This document shows positions 40,481-51,757 of a stretch of 64,000 bases of DNA, piece by piece. How positions within the stretch are numbered: the stretch's first letter is position 1; every line of letters begins with the position of its first letter. A program made the translations under genes and the position numbers. Source of the DNA: Campanula takesimana. Taxonomy: Eukaryota; Streptophyta; Magnoliopsida; Asterales; Campanulaceae. The stretch lies in contig JAOWBW010000356.1 of assembly GCA_026119855.1 (NCBI GenBank), positions 1,612,327 to 1,676,326 on the forward strand. Direction: 5' to 3'. The notes below the pieces were generated by a model. It saw only the letters and a program-made list of their open reading frames with translations. It did not search any database and had not been told where the DNA came from.

Positions 40481-42890
40481 CATGTATAATCACTGCAATA
40501 GACCCCACTTAAAGAGAATAAGATTAACTTCCTTGACCTAGTCATGAGCTTAAGAATTGTTATAAAGCAAGAACGGAAGTTATGAATTATTAATAAATCC
40601 TATTCCTAACAAAACCTTGTGCCTTAAGGGTGGACAAAGACATTAATTAGAAACATGTGGATTATTTTATAGATGTCAACTGTCCTAGGACTTGCTATCA
40701 TATGATCGGAACTTTAGAAGTATCTGAAACATATGAATGCTTATGCGATAAGCAAATATGTAGGAAGCGTTCCTACAAGCAAGAAAGGCAAATAAAGTTT
40801 GAGATTGATTAAGAGCCTAACATTCATGTGATGAATGAAAGATATATTAATAAGTTCTCATGTTTTGAACATGGAGAGACATATTAATTACCTTAGTTGG
40901 CTTGGTTATCAAGTTAGTTTGGAACTAACAAATGGATTTGATATTAATTTATAAGCGACATTTGATGTTTAAAATGTTGTGTCTTAATATAAAATGGAAA
41001 CCTTCTCAAACTTTAAGGTTAATAAGGACAAGGATTTAATATAAAGGCAAGACAAGAGTTGTCAAGCCTAAAGGAAATATTTATGGTTAAACCTAAAATC
41101 CAAAGAATGTAATCACTACCTTGGCAATAGGATTGACCGTTGGAGAAATTACAATTTGAATTAGAAGATCAAAAGAAAGGGTAGTTGGATTACCACTTCA
41201 AGTATTTATGTTAAAATTTTACTTAAAAGGGTAAAGATTAACCTATGTGTTGATAATGATGCAATGGTTGCAACATTAATCATAGGAACTTGTGAAGTGT
41301 CTTCACCTATTGGGTTCATATTTGTTTTGAACAAATATCATGATGTTCCCACTTTAAGTAGAAATATTATTTTGGTTTCTTCATTACAAGATTATGGATA
41401 TTTCTTATTTCGAATAAGAAAGTGTTCCAATAAATATGATTTGCTTTTTTGTATTGCTATTCATATAAATGGGACTTTATATCCTTATCTTGGAAGAACA
41501 AAAATAATGAGTATAACGTAAATAATGGAAATCTGAATCTAAGGGTGTAAGCGTTGCATTCTTAAAAGCATTAATGTCTATATCAAATGAAAAGAAATGC
41601 ATATCTAAAATTCCATGGGACGGAGTTTTAAATTTGCATGATTTCGAATCATGTGATTTATGTGAATCTTGAAATTGATTAAGACACCTCTTACTAATAG
41701 TAGTAAAAAGAAGTACTCTTTTGGACTAATACATATTGATGTATGTAGTTCATTAAAGTAACAATGCTTGGAAAAGGATTTTCAAAATCTCATGGCAAAA
41801 GTATCATTGTACTCTGATCTGATCAAAGTGATGATTATTTGAGCCTTGGAATTTATGAGAATTCTGCAGAAAGTCTGCAGAATAAGAGAACAGAATCTGG
41901 GAACAACCATCGTACGGCTACAATTTAGGCGCACGCCTAGTACTGAGCCGTACGGCCCCTATTTATAGAAACCTGCAGATTGTCTGCAAACTGTTGTTTT
42001 TCACCTCATGATAAGTCAAACTGATCTTTAATTAACCCTCTGGATTATGTGCTGGAAACAGCTGCGCTTACACTAACTTGAGTTTCATCTAAGGAGGTTC
42101 GACTGATGCCATATGAGATATGGAATGAAAGAAAACTTGGTTTGTCTTTCATAAATATTTGTGATGTGATGTTTTTGAGAAAAGTGTTGTCTGGACAAAA
42201 TCACACCCAAATCTAATTAATCAATTTTATGGGATATCTTAATGATATTAATTTTATGGCCTTTAGAGTACAAATCGTTTGTTGTTCTAAATAGCACTTT
42301 CTAGATAAATCGTTTATATCTAAAGAATTAGTGGGAGTAAAATGTATCTCGAAGAGTTCGAGACTCAGAAAATGACATGGAACCTAAGATGAAAGTTGAA
42401 CAAAGTCTCACAAGGAGTTGTGAGAATTCGTTCAAATATACACAAAATATTTGCATAACTAGCAAGATACTATCTATAACAAGAAATATGATTTCTCGTA
42501 ATAGAAAGTAATTAGGAAAATATCATTGCGAATGATTGACCTATTACCTATCAAGATGCAAAGTCCGCTCCGGATTTAGATCAATGACTTGGAGTCATAA
42601 AATCTAAAAGTGTATATTGATTAAGGAAGACTAATTGAGAAAAGTTAATTCATAATGTCGATTATGATGAAACTTTATCACCTGTAGTCATGCTTAATAT
42701 TATTAGAATTATTATTGTCATGACCTCATATTTTGAATATGAAATATGACAAATGGATACCAAAATAGCATTCCTTAACAGAAACTTACATTAGGATGTG
42801 TTTGATACAACCTAAAAGTTTTGATTGATCCATAAGATTCTAATAAAATATGCAAGTTGCAGAAATTCATGAGATGGATTGAAGCAAACT
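40481..42890 (+). pseudogene. Decayed gag-pol of copia 2, 5' part
   Basis: Many stops and frameshifts, but homology to the copia 1 polyprotein is visible. A gag-start remnant near 40520-40590 resembles the IRSIRIVLRQEDKL region. The piece 41264-41521 reads VATLIIGTCEVSSPIGFIFV and then VPTLSRNIILVSSL, matching the region after the copia 1 protease. Near 42100-42180, LMPYEIWNERKLGLSF matches the C-terminal integrase region. A stretch at 41860-42010 with cgtacgg motifs looks like inserted leader sequence. Confidence 0.75.
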
Positions 42891-45008
42891 TGTCACGACC
42901 CGAAATATAGGCTCTATTTTATTAGTAATTAAATGATTTTTATTTAATTATTTGCTTATTTATTTATTTAAATTATTATTATTTAAATAATTAGGTGTGC
43001 ATTTTATGTGTTATAATATTTGTGCCTAGCGTTTTATTCGAGTTATTTGGGCTAGTGTGGAAGTGTTGAGTCTTAATTGTTAGTCGGGAGTGTAAGAAAC
43101 TGTGTTAGTTTGGGGAGGGGGTCTAGTTGTAACATTTCAAAAATAATTTCCCCTACTCCCTCTCCTCCCTCACCCTACTCTTTCACTCACCATACTCCAC
43201 CCCATTCCCAGGAAAACACTTCTCTCTCTCCATTAATATTGGTAAGTTTTCTTCTTCTTCTTCTCTCTTCATTTTCTCCTTCTTCCTCTCATCTTTTCTC
43301 ATTTCTTAAAACGTAAACGTTGTTTAGATCGTCGCTAGGATCGCGTAGAGTCAAAAAGATTTGAATTCCGTCAACTTTGAGAAAATTCAAGTAAGTTACT
43401 TTTCCCCCATTTAAATGCTAAAATGTTCATATCATGCTTATATGATTATTTATGTGTTACATTTGAAGTTTGGATGAGTTTTGAATTTATTTGGAATTTA
43501 TTGAGTTTTTGATTAAAAATGGTGAATCGATGAATGCCTTGATTTAATCTTGGGTTTGGTTGATTAAGGGTGTTGTTAAGGTCCCCTCTTTGTTTAAATA
43601 ATGTTTGGGTACCTTAGAAATCTTGTTGGGAGTGTTGGATTTTGGGTGTTTTGTGTTTTGGGTTGAAAATGGAAGAACCCATGTTGTTCTTCCTGATTTC
43701 TGGCGATTCCGGCATGTTGTGCGACCGCACAAAACGTACTGGGCGGCCGCGCATCTTTCTGAGAGTTTTTGTTCTTGTTTTGAGGCACTTTGGGCGACCG
43801 CACAACCCATCGTGGGCGGCCGCACAGATCTCTGAAAAATGTACATTTTGTTAAATTGTGTGACTAAAGAATGCGTTGTGCTCCAATTCTTGGGTGTCCT
43901 CCTAGTCGACCCTAGTGATCATTGTAGTACACTTTAGTGATAGAATTGGGTCCTTTGGGATCAAGTTTGTTCTTGAAATTCATTGATTGTTATTTTGGAC
44001 TTCGAAGCACCTTTATTGTGTATTGTTGGTTTATGTCATCTTCTTGGTGATTAATTGGCTTGATTCCCTACTTTGGAATCCTTTGTTGTTTATCGTGCTA
44101 GTATTTTATTACTTAGCCTTTACGTGAAAGTCCAGCTGGTATTTTGTGTGTGTTCGGGCGATGCGAAATATTATGATGGCACGGCCAAGTCCATTATGAT
44201 GTTGACCATTGTTTTGCCCAATTATTACCCTCCTCCAGATTGGCCTTGGATGTGAGAAGAGCTAGCTCCTTTGTGTGCATTTTAGCTATTTCTTGGAGCA
44301 TGACTTTGTGGCATGTCTCCCGTCCTTTGTGACACTTCTTTTATGTTATTGGTTCCGGTACCGGGGTTTTCTCTTCGGCTTTCATGCCATTATGAAGATG
44401 TTGATTGGATGATTATTGAAGCTGCGCAGCGATCCTTTATTTGGATGTTCCGGTTTGGAAAACCTTGGCTATATCCTTTGTTATGTGTTTATTTCCGCTG
44501 CTATCTGTTATATGATATTTGCTATGTGCTATGTGATATTTATTATTGCTTATGGTATATTGCATCATAGCATGTCATATAGTTGCATTAGTAACTTATT
44601 GAGATTTATCTCACCCGTTTCCTTTCATCTTTGTTTTTCCTTAACCCCCCCCCAGGTGCTAAGGATTAGTCTCGCTGATCACGAGAAAGAGGACGTCGAG
44701 TGTGGATCCGTTCTTTTGGGGAAAGTTGTATAGGTTGGTTTACATTATATCAATGTGTAACCTTTTGGGGATATTTGTACCAAACATTGACGTCATTAGG
44801 ATTTTGTATATTTGTATTCTTGTTAGCATGAACTTGTGGAAGTTTATGATAAGTTGTATTTGGTTTTTATCAAACTCGATTTTGTAAAACTTTGGTTCAT
44901 CACCTTTTGGTGCTAAATGAAATTTTTAACTTCGGTAATTTGGAGTTTATTGTTAGAGTCGACGTCCAGATCGCGGTCCCGGGGCCCGCGGGGTCCGGGG
45001 TCGCGACA
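42891..45008 (+). repeat. 5' LTR of Tekay 1 (2118 bp)
   Basis: It contains two palindrome pairs, GCGACCGC/GCGGCCGC at 43721/43743 and 43794/43816. Upstream are a CT-rich block (43150-43310) and a possible splice donor in ttggtaagttttc. The LTR end is rich in GC (cggggcccgcgg). Confidence 0.95.
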
Positions 45009-45010
45009 GT

Positions 45011-45027
45011 TGGTATCAGAGCCATGG
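45011..45027 (+). other. Primer binding site of Tekay 1
   Basis: The string tggtatcagagccatgg follows the LTR after two bases, an excellent match to the initiator tRNA-Met 3' end. Confidence 0.93.
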
Positions 45028-45129
45028 CATTAGCTCTATGTATAAGTCTAGGTGGATTAGTATGACCTAGGTGGGTAGTAGTGTGCGGAGTGATTAACGG
45101 TTGATGTCTTATGCAGGTAATTGTTCTCA

Positions 45130-48100
45130 ATGTCTGGAAGAAGAAACAGAGGAGGTGCTAGTGGGGCACAGAATCCGAATGATACAAGGGATGAAGCCCG
45201 TGCCATGTTTCAAGGCATGTTTGAGGCGGCCATGAAGGCCATTCATGATCAAGGTCCGAGGGTAGAGCAAGCACCACCCCGTTATGGATTGGAGCAATTT
45301 CTCAAGCTTAAACCGGTTGAATTCGATGGGGAACCCGATGTAAGGAAGGCCGAGTTGTGGATTGAGTCTATGGAGAAGATTTACGATGTGTTTGGGTGTT
45401 CGGATGAGGACAAGGTCCGGTTTGCGGCTTACAAGCTCGTGGGAGCCGCCGAGCATTGGTGGAAAGGCGTTAAAGCTACTTGGGATGATACTCACACAGT
45501 TTATGCGTGGGAGTTGATCGTGCGTAAGTTCAGAGAGCATTTCATTCCGGTTGTTGATCAAAACCGAAAGGAGATCGAGCTACTCAACTTGGAGCAAGGT
45601 GTGTTGTCTATAGCACAATACTCGGCTAAGTTCATAGAATTAGCCCGGTATTGCGACTATTTGGTGAGGACCGAGGAACAAAAAGCTATGAGGTTTATTC
45701 GGGGATTGAAGACCTCCATCCGTACTCAACTAATTGCTCAACGTATTGTGACTTTTCAAGATGCGGTGGACCGAGCCTATTTGATAGAGCAAGATATTGG
45801 GGAGCATAAGCGGAAGACCGAGGTGGCCAATCCGATTAAGCAAGGAGCTCAAGGCAAGCCACAACACCGTTCCGATAACCGAGGTAACTTTGGGGGACAA
45901 TCTCAGTCCCGAGGGCAACCGATTCCAAGGAACCCGGGTACCACTTCCGGGAACCAAGGGAGTCAAATTAGGAGGCTTTGTTCGTATTGTCAAAAGGAAG
46001 GTCACTCTGAAGACCGTTGTTGGAAGAAGCAAGGAAGGTGCACCAATTGTGGTCAAATGGGTCACTTCGCAAGGGATTGTACTAGAGGCAAAGGACAAGC
46101 ATCCGGGTCAGGAGTTGGTTTTAATCAGGGTCAGAAAAGGGATGCCGCTGGGAAGCCCAGAGTTCAGGGGAAGGTTTATGCCATGAATCAACAACAAGCT
46201 ACCGATGATCCATCCGTTATTGGAGGTATTGTTTCTGTATCTAATGTGAGCGCACGAGCGTTAGTAGATCCAGGATCATCTCATTCATACATTTCTATGA
46301 AATTTGCTTCTCTGTTAAATGCTGCATTTGAGTCTTTACCGTACGTGCTAGAGGTGTCGACCCCTATAGGAGAATGCTTGATTTCTGATCGAGTCTTCCG
46401 TGCTTGTGATGTGGTTATTTGTGGTCGAGTCCTTTGTGCGGATTTGGTAGTTCTTCCTATCCAAGACTTTGATGTCATTTTGGGTATGGATTGGTTGAGC
46501 AAGTTTCATGCTTCTGTTGATTGCCGTAAGAAAACTGTTACTTTTTCTATTCCCGGTGTGCCTAAATTTGTTTTTGAGGCTAGTCCTCTGAGTAGGAAGG
46601 TTCGCTTAATTTCTTTTATGAAAGCGAGGCGATTATTGCATAGTGGTTGTGAGGGGTATTTGGCTAGTGTTCTTGATACTAGGAAAGAATCCCCTAGTTT
46701 TGATAGTGTTCGGGTAGTTCGGGAGTTTCCCGATGTTTTCTCTACCGAGTATGAGATGCCTCCCGATCGTGAGATTGAGTTTTGTATAGATCTTTTGCCG
46801 GGTACGGCTCCGATTTCGAAAGTGCCTTATAGGTTAGCTCCCGCCGAGTTGAAAGAATTAAAGGTTCAGTTGCAAGAGTTGCTTGATCGAGGGTTTATCC
46901 GCCCTAGTGTTTCCCCGTGGGGAGCACCGGTTTTATTCGTGCGGAAGAAAGATGGTTCGTTGAGATTGTGTATAGATTACCGAAAGTTGAATCAGGTTAC
47001 GGTGAAGAATAAGTATCCTCTACCGCATATTGATGATTTATTTGATCAGCTACAAGGGTCCGTGGTTTTCTCTAAGCTTGATTTGAGGAGTGGATACCAT
47101 CAGTTGAAGGTTCGATCGGAGGATATTCCGAAGACTGCTTTTCGCACTCGTTATGGTCATTATGAGTTCTTGGTTATGCCGTTTGGGTTGACTAACGCGC
47201 CGGCCGTATTTATGGATTTGATGAACCGGATTTTCCATCCTTATCTTGATTCGTTCGTGGTGGTTTTCATCGACGACATTCTTGTTTATTCTAAATCTCG
47301 AGATGAGCACGAGCAGCATTTGAGGACAGTTTTATCCGTTCTTGCGAGGGAGAAATTATTTGCGAAGTTCAGTAAGTGCGAATTTTGGCTCGAGAAGGTG
47401 TCATTTCTGGGTCATGTTATTTCGAAAGATGGGATTTCTGTGGATCCGTCTAAGATTGAAGCTATAGTGGATTGGAAGAGACCCGAGTCAGTGACCGAGA
47501 TTCATAGTTTTCTGGGATTAGCCGGTTATTACCGAAGGTTTATTGAAGGGTTTTCGAGGATTGCTACTCCGATGACTCAGTTGACCCGGAAGAACGTTCC
47601 GTTTGTGTGGACCGAGAAATGTGGCAAGAGTTTCGAGGAATTAAAGAAGAGGTTGACTACGGCACCGATCTTGACCTTGCCTAATGGGAGTGATGGCCTA
47701 GTGATTTATAGTGATGCTTCGAAAGAGGGTTTGGGTTGTGTGTTGATGCAGAATGGGAAAGTAATTGCGTATGCTTCGAGGAAGTTGTCACCGAGTGAAC
47801 AGAATTACCCGACTCATGATATAGAGTTAGCGGCTATTGTCTTTGCGTTGCACAAATGGAAGCACTATCTGTATGGAGCGAAGTTTGAGATTTTCACCGA
47901 TCACAAGAGTTTGAAGTACCTTTTCTCCCAGAAAGAGTTGAACAACCGACAGCGCCGATGGATGGAATTGTTGAAGGATTACGATTGTACGATTTCTTAT
48001 CATCCGGGGAAGGCGAATGTGGTAGCCGATGCGATTAGTAGAAAGTCTTATGTGGCTTCGATGATGGTTCGAGAATGGAAAATGCTTGAGGATGTTCGAG

Positions 48101-49590
48101 ATTGGTCTCCTCGTGAATCGAGACATGGGGATATTTTTGCGAATATTAGGGTATCTCCGACCCTAGTTCAGAGGATAAACGAAGCTCAGAAAGAGGATCC
48201 CGAGTTGGTGAAAATAATGGGTAAATTGAAGGAAAAGAATTTCGAGGATTTTTCTTTGAGTTCGAGTGGAGTTTTGACTTTCCGTGGTCGTTTGTGTGTT
48301 CCGAATGTTGATGGAATTAAACAGAGAGTTCTTGATGAGGGCCATAAATCGAGATATACTATTCATCCGGGTAGTACGAAGATGTATCAGGATTTGAAGC
48401 AACAATTTTGGTGGATTAATATGAAAAGGGAAATAGCCGAGTATGTTTCGAGGTGTTTAACGTGTCAGCAGGTCAAAGCCGAGCATCAGAGACCCGCGGG
48501 ATTGCTTCAGCCGTTAGAGATTCCCGAGTGGAAATGGGAGCATGTGACTATGGATTTCGTTATGGGACTGCCTCGTACCCGTAGGAAGTATGACAGTGTT
48601 TGGGTAATCGTGGATAGATTGACCAAGAGCGCCCATTTCTTGCCTATTGACATCAGGTATTCGATGGAGAAGCTTGCGACCCTTTATATTGATGAGATTG
48701 TTAGATTGCATGGGGTTCCGGTTAGCATTGTGTCAGATCGAGACCCGAGGTTTACTTCTAGGTTCTGGAAGGCGTTTCAGGAAGCTTTGGGTACAGATTT
48801 GCGATTCAGTACAGCTTTTCATCCTCAGACCGATGGTCAATCCGAGAGGACTATTGAGATTTTGGAGGATATGTTGCGAGCGTGTGCGATAGACTTTTCT
48901 GATTCTTGGGATTCGCACCTACCGTTAGTGGAATTCTCCTACAACAACAGTTATCAGGCTAGTATCGAGATGGCACCGTTTGAAGCTTTGTATGGAAGAA
49001 AGTGTAGATCGCCTATTTGTTGGGATGAGGTTGGTGAAGCGAAAGTTTTGGGTATTGATTTGCTTCGGGATTCGGTTGAGAAAGTTAAAGTTATCCGGAA
49101 TAGATTGAAAACAGCCCAGAGTCGACATAAGAGCTATGCAGACAACCGAAGGCGAGATCTTAGTTTTCAGATTGGTGATTGGGTATTCTTGAAAGTATCT
49201 CCAAAGGTGGGTATTCGTAGGTTTGGGAAGAAAGGCAAGTTGGCTCCGAGGTTTATTGGTCCGTTTGAGATTTTGGGAAAGGTTGGACTTCTTGCGTATC
49301 GTCTTGCGTTGCCGCCATTTTTGGACCGGTTGCACAACGTTTTCCACGTTTCTATGCTTCGGAAGTATGTTCATGATCCGTCTCACGTGTTACCGAGGAT
49401 ACCGGAAGATGTTGAGCCAGATATGAGTTATGAGGAACGACCGGTTCGGATCTTAGATTCCAAGGTCCAAGAGTTGAGGAACAAGAGCATCGCGTTGGTT
49501 CGAGTTCTGTGGAGGAATCACAATATCGAGGAGTCGACGTGGGAGCTTCGTGATGAGATCGAGAGGAAATTTCCGTGGCTTTTTGTTTAA
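45130..49590 (+). CDS. Ty3/chromovirus gag-pol polyprotein, intact, 1486 aa
   Basis: The ATG at 45130 (MSGRRNRGG) is the first in frame after the PBS. Gag lies at 1-280, with the conserved AEHWWKG near 107. Two CCHC knuckles are at 284-297 and 304-317 (CTNCGQMGHFARDC). Protease has DPGSSHSYIS with Asp at 382. RT (about 560-760) has YRKLNQVTVKNKYPLP and FIDDILVYS, with the FIDD box at 713-716. RNase H starts at IYSDASKEGLG (859) and includes TDHKSLKYL. Integrase has an HHCC-type finger ending CLTCQQVKAEH, then D1142, D1203 and E1239, with 35 residues between the last two. The C-terminal 50 residues (RILDSKVQELRNKSIALVRV, then LWRNHNIEESTWELRDE) form the chromodomain-like tail of Tekay/Del chromoviruses, thought to guide integration to heterochromatin. 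No stops or shifts were seen, so it may be functional. Confidence 0.97.
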   Translation: MSGRRNRGGASGAQNPNDTRDEARAMFQGMFEAAMKAIHDQGPRVEQAPPRYGLEQFLKLKPVEFDGEPDVRKAELWIESMEKIYDVFGCSDEDKVRFAAYKLVGAAEHWWKGVKATWDDTHTVYAWELIVRKFREHFIPVVDQNRKEIELLNLEQGVLSIAQYSAKFIELARYCDYLVRTEEQKAMRFIRGLKTSIRTQLIAQRIVTFQDAVDRAYLIEQDIGEHKRKTEVANPIKQGAQGKPQHRSDNRGNFGGQSQSRGQPIPRNPGTTSGNQGSQIRRLCSYCQKEGHSEDRCWKKQGRCTNCGQMGHFARDCTRGKGQASGSGVGFNQGQKRDAAGKPRVQGKVYAMNQQQATDDPSVIGGIVSVSNVSARALVDPGSSHSYISMKFASLLNAAFESLPYVLEVSTPIGECLISDRVFRACDVVICGRVLCADLVVLPIQDFDVILGMDWLSKFHASVDCRKKTVTFSIPGVPKFVFEASPLSRKVRLISFMKARRLLHSGCEGYLASVLDTRKESPSFDSVRVVREFPDVFSTEYEMPPDREIEFCIDLLPGTAPISKVPYRLAPAELKELKVQLQELLDRGFIRPSVSPWGAPVLFVRKKDGSLRLCIDYRKLNQVTVKNKYPLPHIDDLFDQLQGSVVFSKLDLRSGYHQLKVRSEDIPKTAFRTRYGHYEFLVMPFGLTNAPAVFMDLMNRIFHPYLDSFVVVFIDDILVYSKSRDEHEQHLRTVLSVLAREKLFAKFSKCEFWLEKVSFLGHVISKDGISVDPSKIEAIVDWKRPESVTEIHSFLGLAGYYRRFIEGFSRIATPMTQLTRKNVPFVWTEKCGKSFEELKKRLTTAPILTLPNGSDGLVIYSDASKEGLGCVLMQNGKVIAYASRKLSPSEQNYPTHDIELAAIVFALHKWKHYLYGAKFEIFTDHKSLKYLFSQKELNNRQRRWMELLKDYDCTISYHPGKANVVADAISRKSYVASMMVREWKMLEDVRDWSPRESRHGDIFANIRVSPTLVQRINEAQKEDPELVKIMGKLKEKNFEDFSLSSSGVLTFRGRLCVPNVDGIKQRVLDEGHKSRYTIHPGSTKMYQDLKQQFWWINMKREIAEYVSRCLTCQQVKAEHQRPAGLLQPLEIPEWKWEHVTMDFVMGLPRTRRKYDSVWVIVDRLTKSAHFLPIDIRYSMEKLATLYIDEIVRLHGVPVSIVSDRDPRFTSRFWKAFQEALGTDLRFSTAFHPQTDGQSERTIEILEDMLRACAIDFSDSWDSHLPLVEFSYNNSYQASIEMAPFEALYGRKCRSPICWDEVGEAKVLGIDLLRDSVEKVKVIRNRLKTAQSRHKSYADNRRRDLSFQIGDWVFLKVSPKVGIRRFGKKGKLAPRFIGPFEILGKVGLLAYRLALPPFLDRLHNVFHVSMLRKYVHDPSHVLPRIPEDVEPDMSYEERPVRILDSKVQELRNKSIALVRVLWRNHNIEESTWELRDEIERKFPWLFV

Positions 49591-49639
49591 GGTAAGTCTC
49601 GTTAAAATTCGGGTCGAATTTTCTTTAAGGGGGAGTGAA
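49591..49639 (+). other. 3' untranslated region and polypurine tract of Tekay 1
   Basis: Short sequence ending ctttaagggggagtgaa just before the LTR start. Confidence 0.9.
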
Positions 49640-51757
49640 TGTCACGACCCGAAATATAGGCTCTATTTTATTAGTAATTAAATGATTTTTATTTAATTAT
49701 TTGCTTATTTATTTATTTAAATTATTATTATTTAAATAATTAGGTGTGCATTTTATGTGTTATAATATTTGTGCCTAGCGTTTTATTCGAGTTATTTGGG
49801 CTAGTGTGGAAGTGTTGAGTCTTAATTGTTAGTCGGGAGTGTAAGAAACTGTGTTAGTTTGGGGAGGGGGTCTAGTTGTAACATTTCAAAAATAATTTCC
49901 CCTACTCCCTCTCCTCCCTCACCCTACTCTTTCACTCACCATACTCCACCCCATTCCCAGGAAAACACTTCTCTCTCTCCATTAATATTGGTAAGTTTTC
50001 TTCTTCTTCTTCTCTCTTCATTTTCTCCTTCTTCCTCTCATCTTTTCTCATTTCTTAAAATGTAAACGTTGTTTAGATCGTCGCTAGGATCGCGTAGAGT
50101 CAAAAAGATTTGAATTCCGTCAACTTTTAGAAAATTCAAGTAAGTTACTTTTCCCCCATTTAAATGCTAAAATGTTCATATCATGCTTATATGATGATTT
50201 ATGTGTTACATTTGAAGTTTGGATGAGTTTTGAATTTATTTGGAATTTATTGAGTTTTTGGTTAAAAATGGTGAATCGATGAATGCCTTGATTTAATCTT
50301 GGGTTTGGTTGATTAAGGGTGTTGTTAAGGTCCCCTCTTTGTTTAAATAATGTTTGGGTACCTTAGAAATCTTGTTGGGAGTGTTGGATTTTGGGTGTTT
50401 TGTGTTTTGGGTTGAAAATGGAAGAACCCATGTTGTTCTTCCCGATTTCTGGCGATTCCGGCATGTTGTGCGACCGCACAAAACGTACTGGGCGGCCGCG
50501 CATCTTTCTGAGAGTTTTTGTTCTTGTTTTGAGGCACTTTGGGCGACCGCACAACCCATCGTGGGCGGCCGCACAGATCTCTGAAAAATGTACATTTTGT
50601 TAAATTGTGTGACTAAAGAATGCGTTGTGCTCCAATTCTTGGGTGTCCTCCTAGTCGACCCTAATGATCATTGTAGTACACTTTAGTGATAGAATTGGGT
50701 CCTTTGGGATCAAGTTTGTGCTTGAAATTCATTGATTGTTATTTTGGACTTCGAAGCACCTTTATTGTGTATTGTTGGTTTATGTCATCTTCTTGGTGAT
50801 TAATTGGCTTGATTCCCTACTTTGGAATCCTTTGTTGTTTATCGTGCTAGTATTTTATTACTTAGCCTTTACGTGAAAGTCCAGCTGGTATTTTGTGTGT
50901 GTTCGGGCGATGCGAAATATTATGATGGCACGGCCAAGTCCATTATGATGTTGACCATTGTTTTGCCCAATTATTACCCTCCTCCAGATTGGCCTTGGAT
51001 GTGAGAAGAGCTAGCTCCTTTGTGTGCATTTTAGCTATTTCTTGGAGCATGACTTTGTGGCATGTCTCCCGTCCTTTGTGACACTTCTTTTATGTTATTG
51101 GTTCCGGTACCGGGGTTTTCTCTTCGGCTTTCATGCCATTATGAAGATGTTGATTGGATGATTATTGAAGCTGCGCAGCGATCCTTTATTTGGATGTTCC
51201 GGTTTGGAAAACCTTGGCTATATCCTTTGTTATGTGTTTATTTCCGCTGCTATCTGTTATATGATATTTGCTATGTGCTATGTGATATTTATTATTGCTT
51301 ATGTTATATTGCATCATAGCATGTCATATAGTTGCATTAGTAACTTATTGAGATTTATCTCACCCCGTTTCCTTTCATCTTTGTTTTTCCTTAACCCCCC
51401 CCAGGTGCTAAGGATTAGTCTCGCTGATCACGAGAAAGAGGACGTCGAGTGTGGATCCGTTCTTTTGGGGAAAGTTGTATAGGTTGGTTTACATTATATC
51501 AATGTGTAACCTTTTGGGGATATTTGTACCAAACATTGACGTCATTAGAATTTTGTATATTTGTATTCTTGTTAGCATGAACTTGTGGAAGTTTATGATA
51601 AGTTGTATTTGGTTTTTATCAAACTCGATTTTGTAAAACTTTGGTTCATCACCTTTTGGTGCTAAATGAAATTTTTAACTTCGGTAATTTGGAGTTTATT
51701 GTTAGAGTCGACGTCCAGATCGCGGTCCCGGGGCCCGCGGGGTCCGGGGTCGCGACA
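49640..51757 (+). repeat. 3' LTR of Tekay 1 (2118 bp)
   Basis: Almost identical to the 5' LTR. Differences seen by eye include cgtaaacgtt/tgtaaacgtt, cctagtgatc/cctaatgatc and one base in the C-run before the LTR end. It keeps both palindrome pairs at 50470-50572. Confidence 0.95.

Larger units (their letters stand above)
42891..51757 (+). mobile_element. Tekay-like chromovirus (Tekay 1), complete and young
   Basis: The ends are TGTCACGACCCG and GGGGTCGCGACA, with target duplication aaact at 42886-42890 and 51758-51762. It contains two LTRs of exactly 2118 bp, an initiator-tRNA-Met-type PBS, a single intact polyprotein and a polypurine tract. By eye the LTRs differ at about a dozen positions and two single-base indels, implying recent insertion. 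It sits in the RT region of copia 2. Confidence 0.97.

Noticed and set aside
43077..43316. Ser/Pro-rich 79-codon frame in the Tekay 1 LTR (repeated at 49826)
   Set aside because: It comes from a CT-rich untranslated block and shows no family similarity. It is repeated only because the LTR is repeated.
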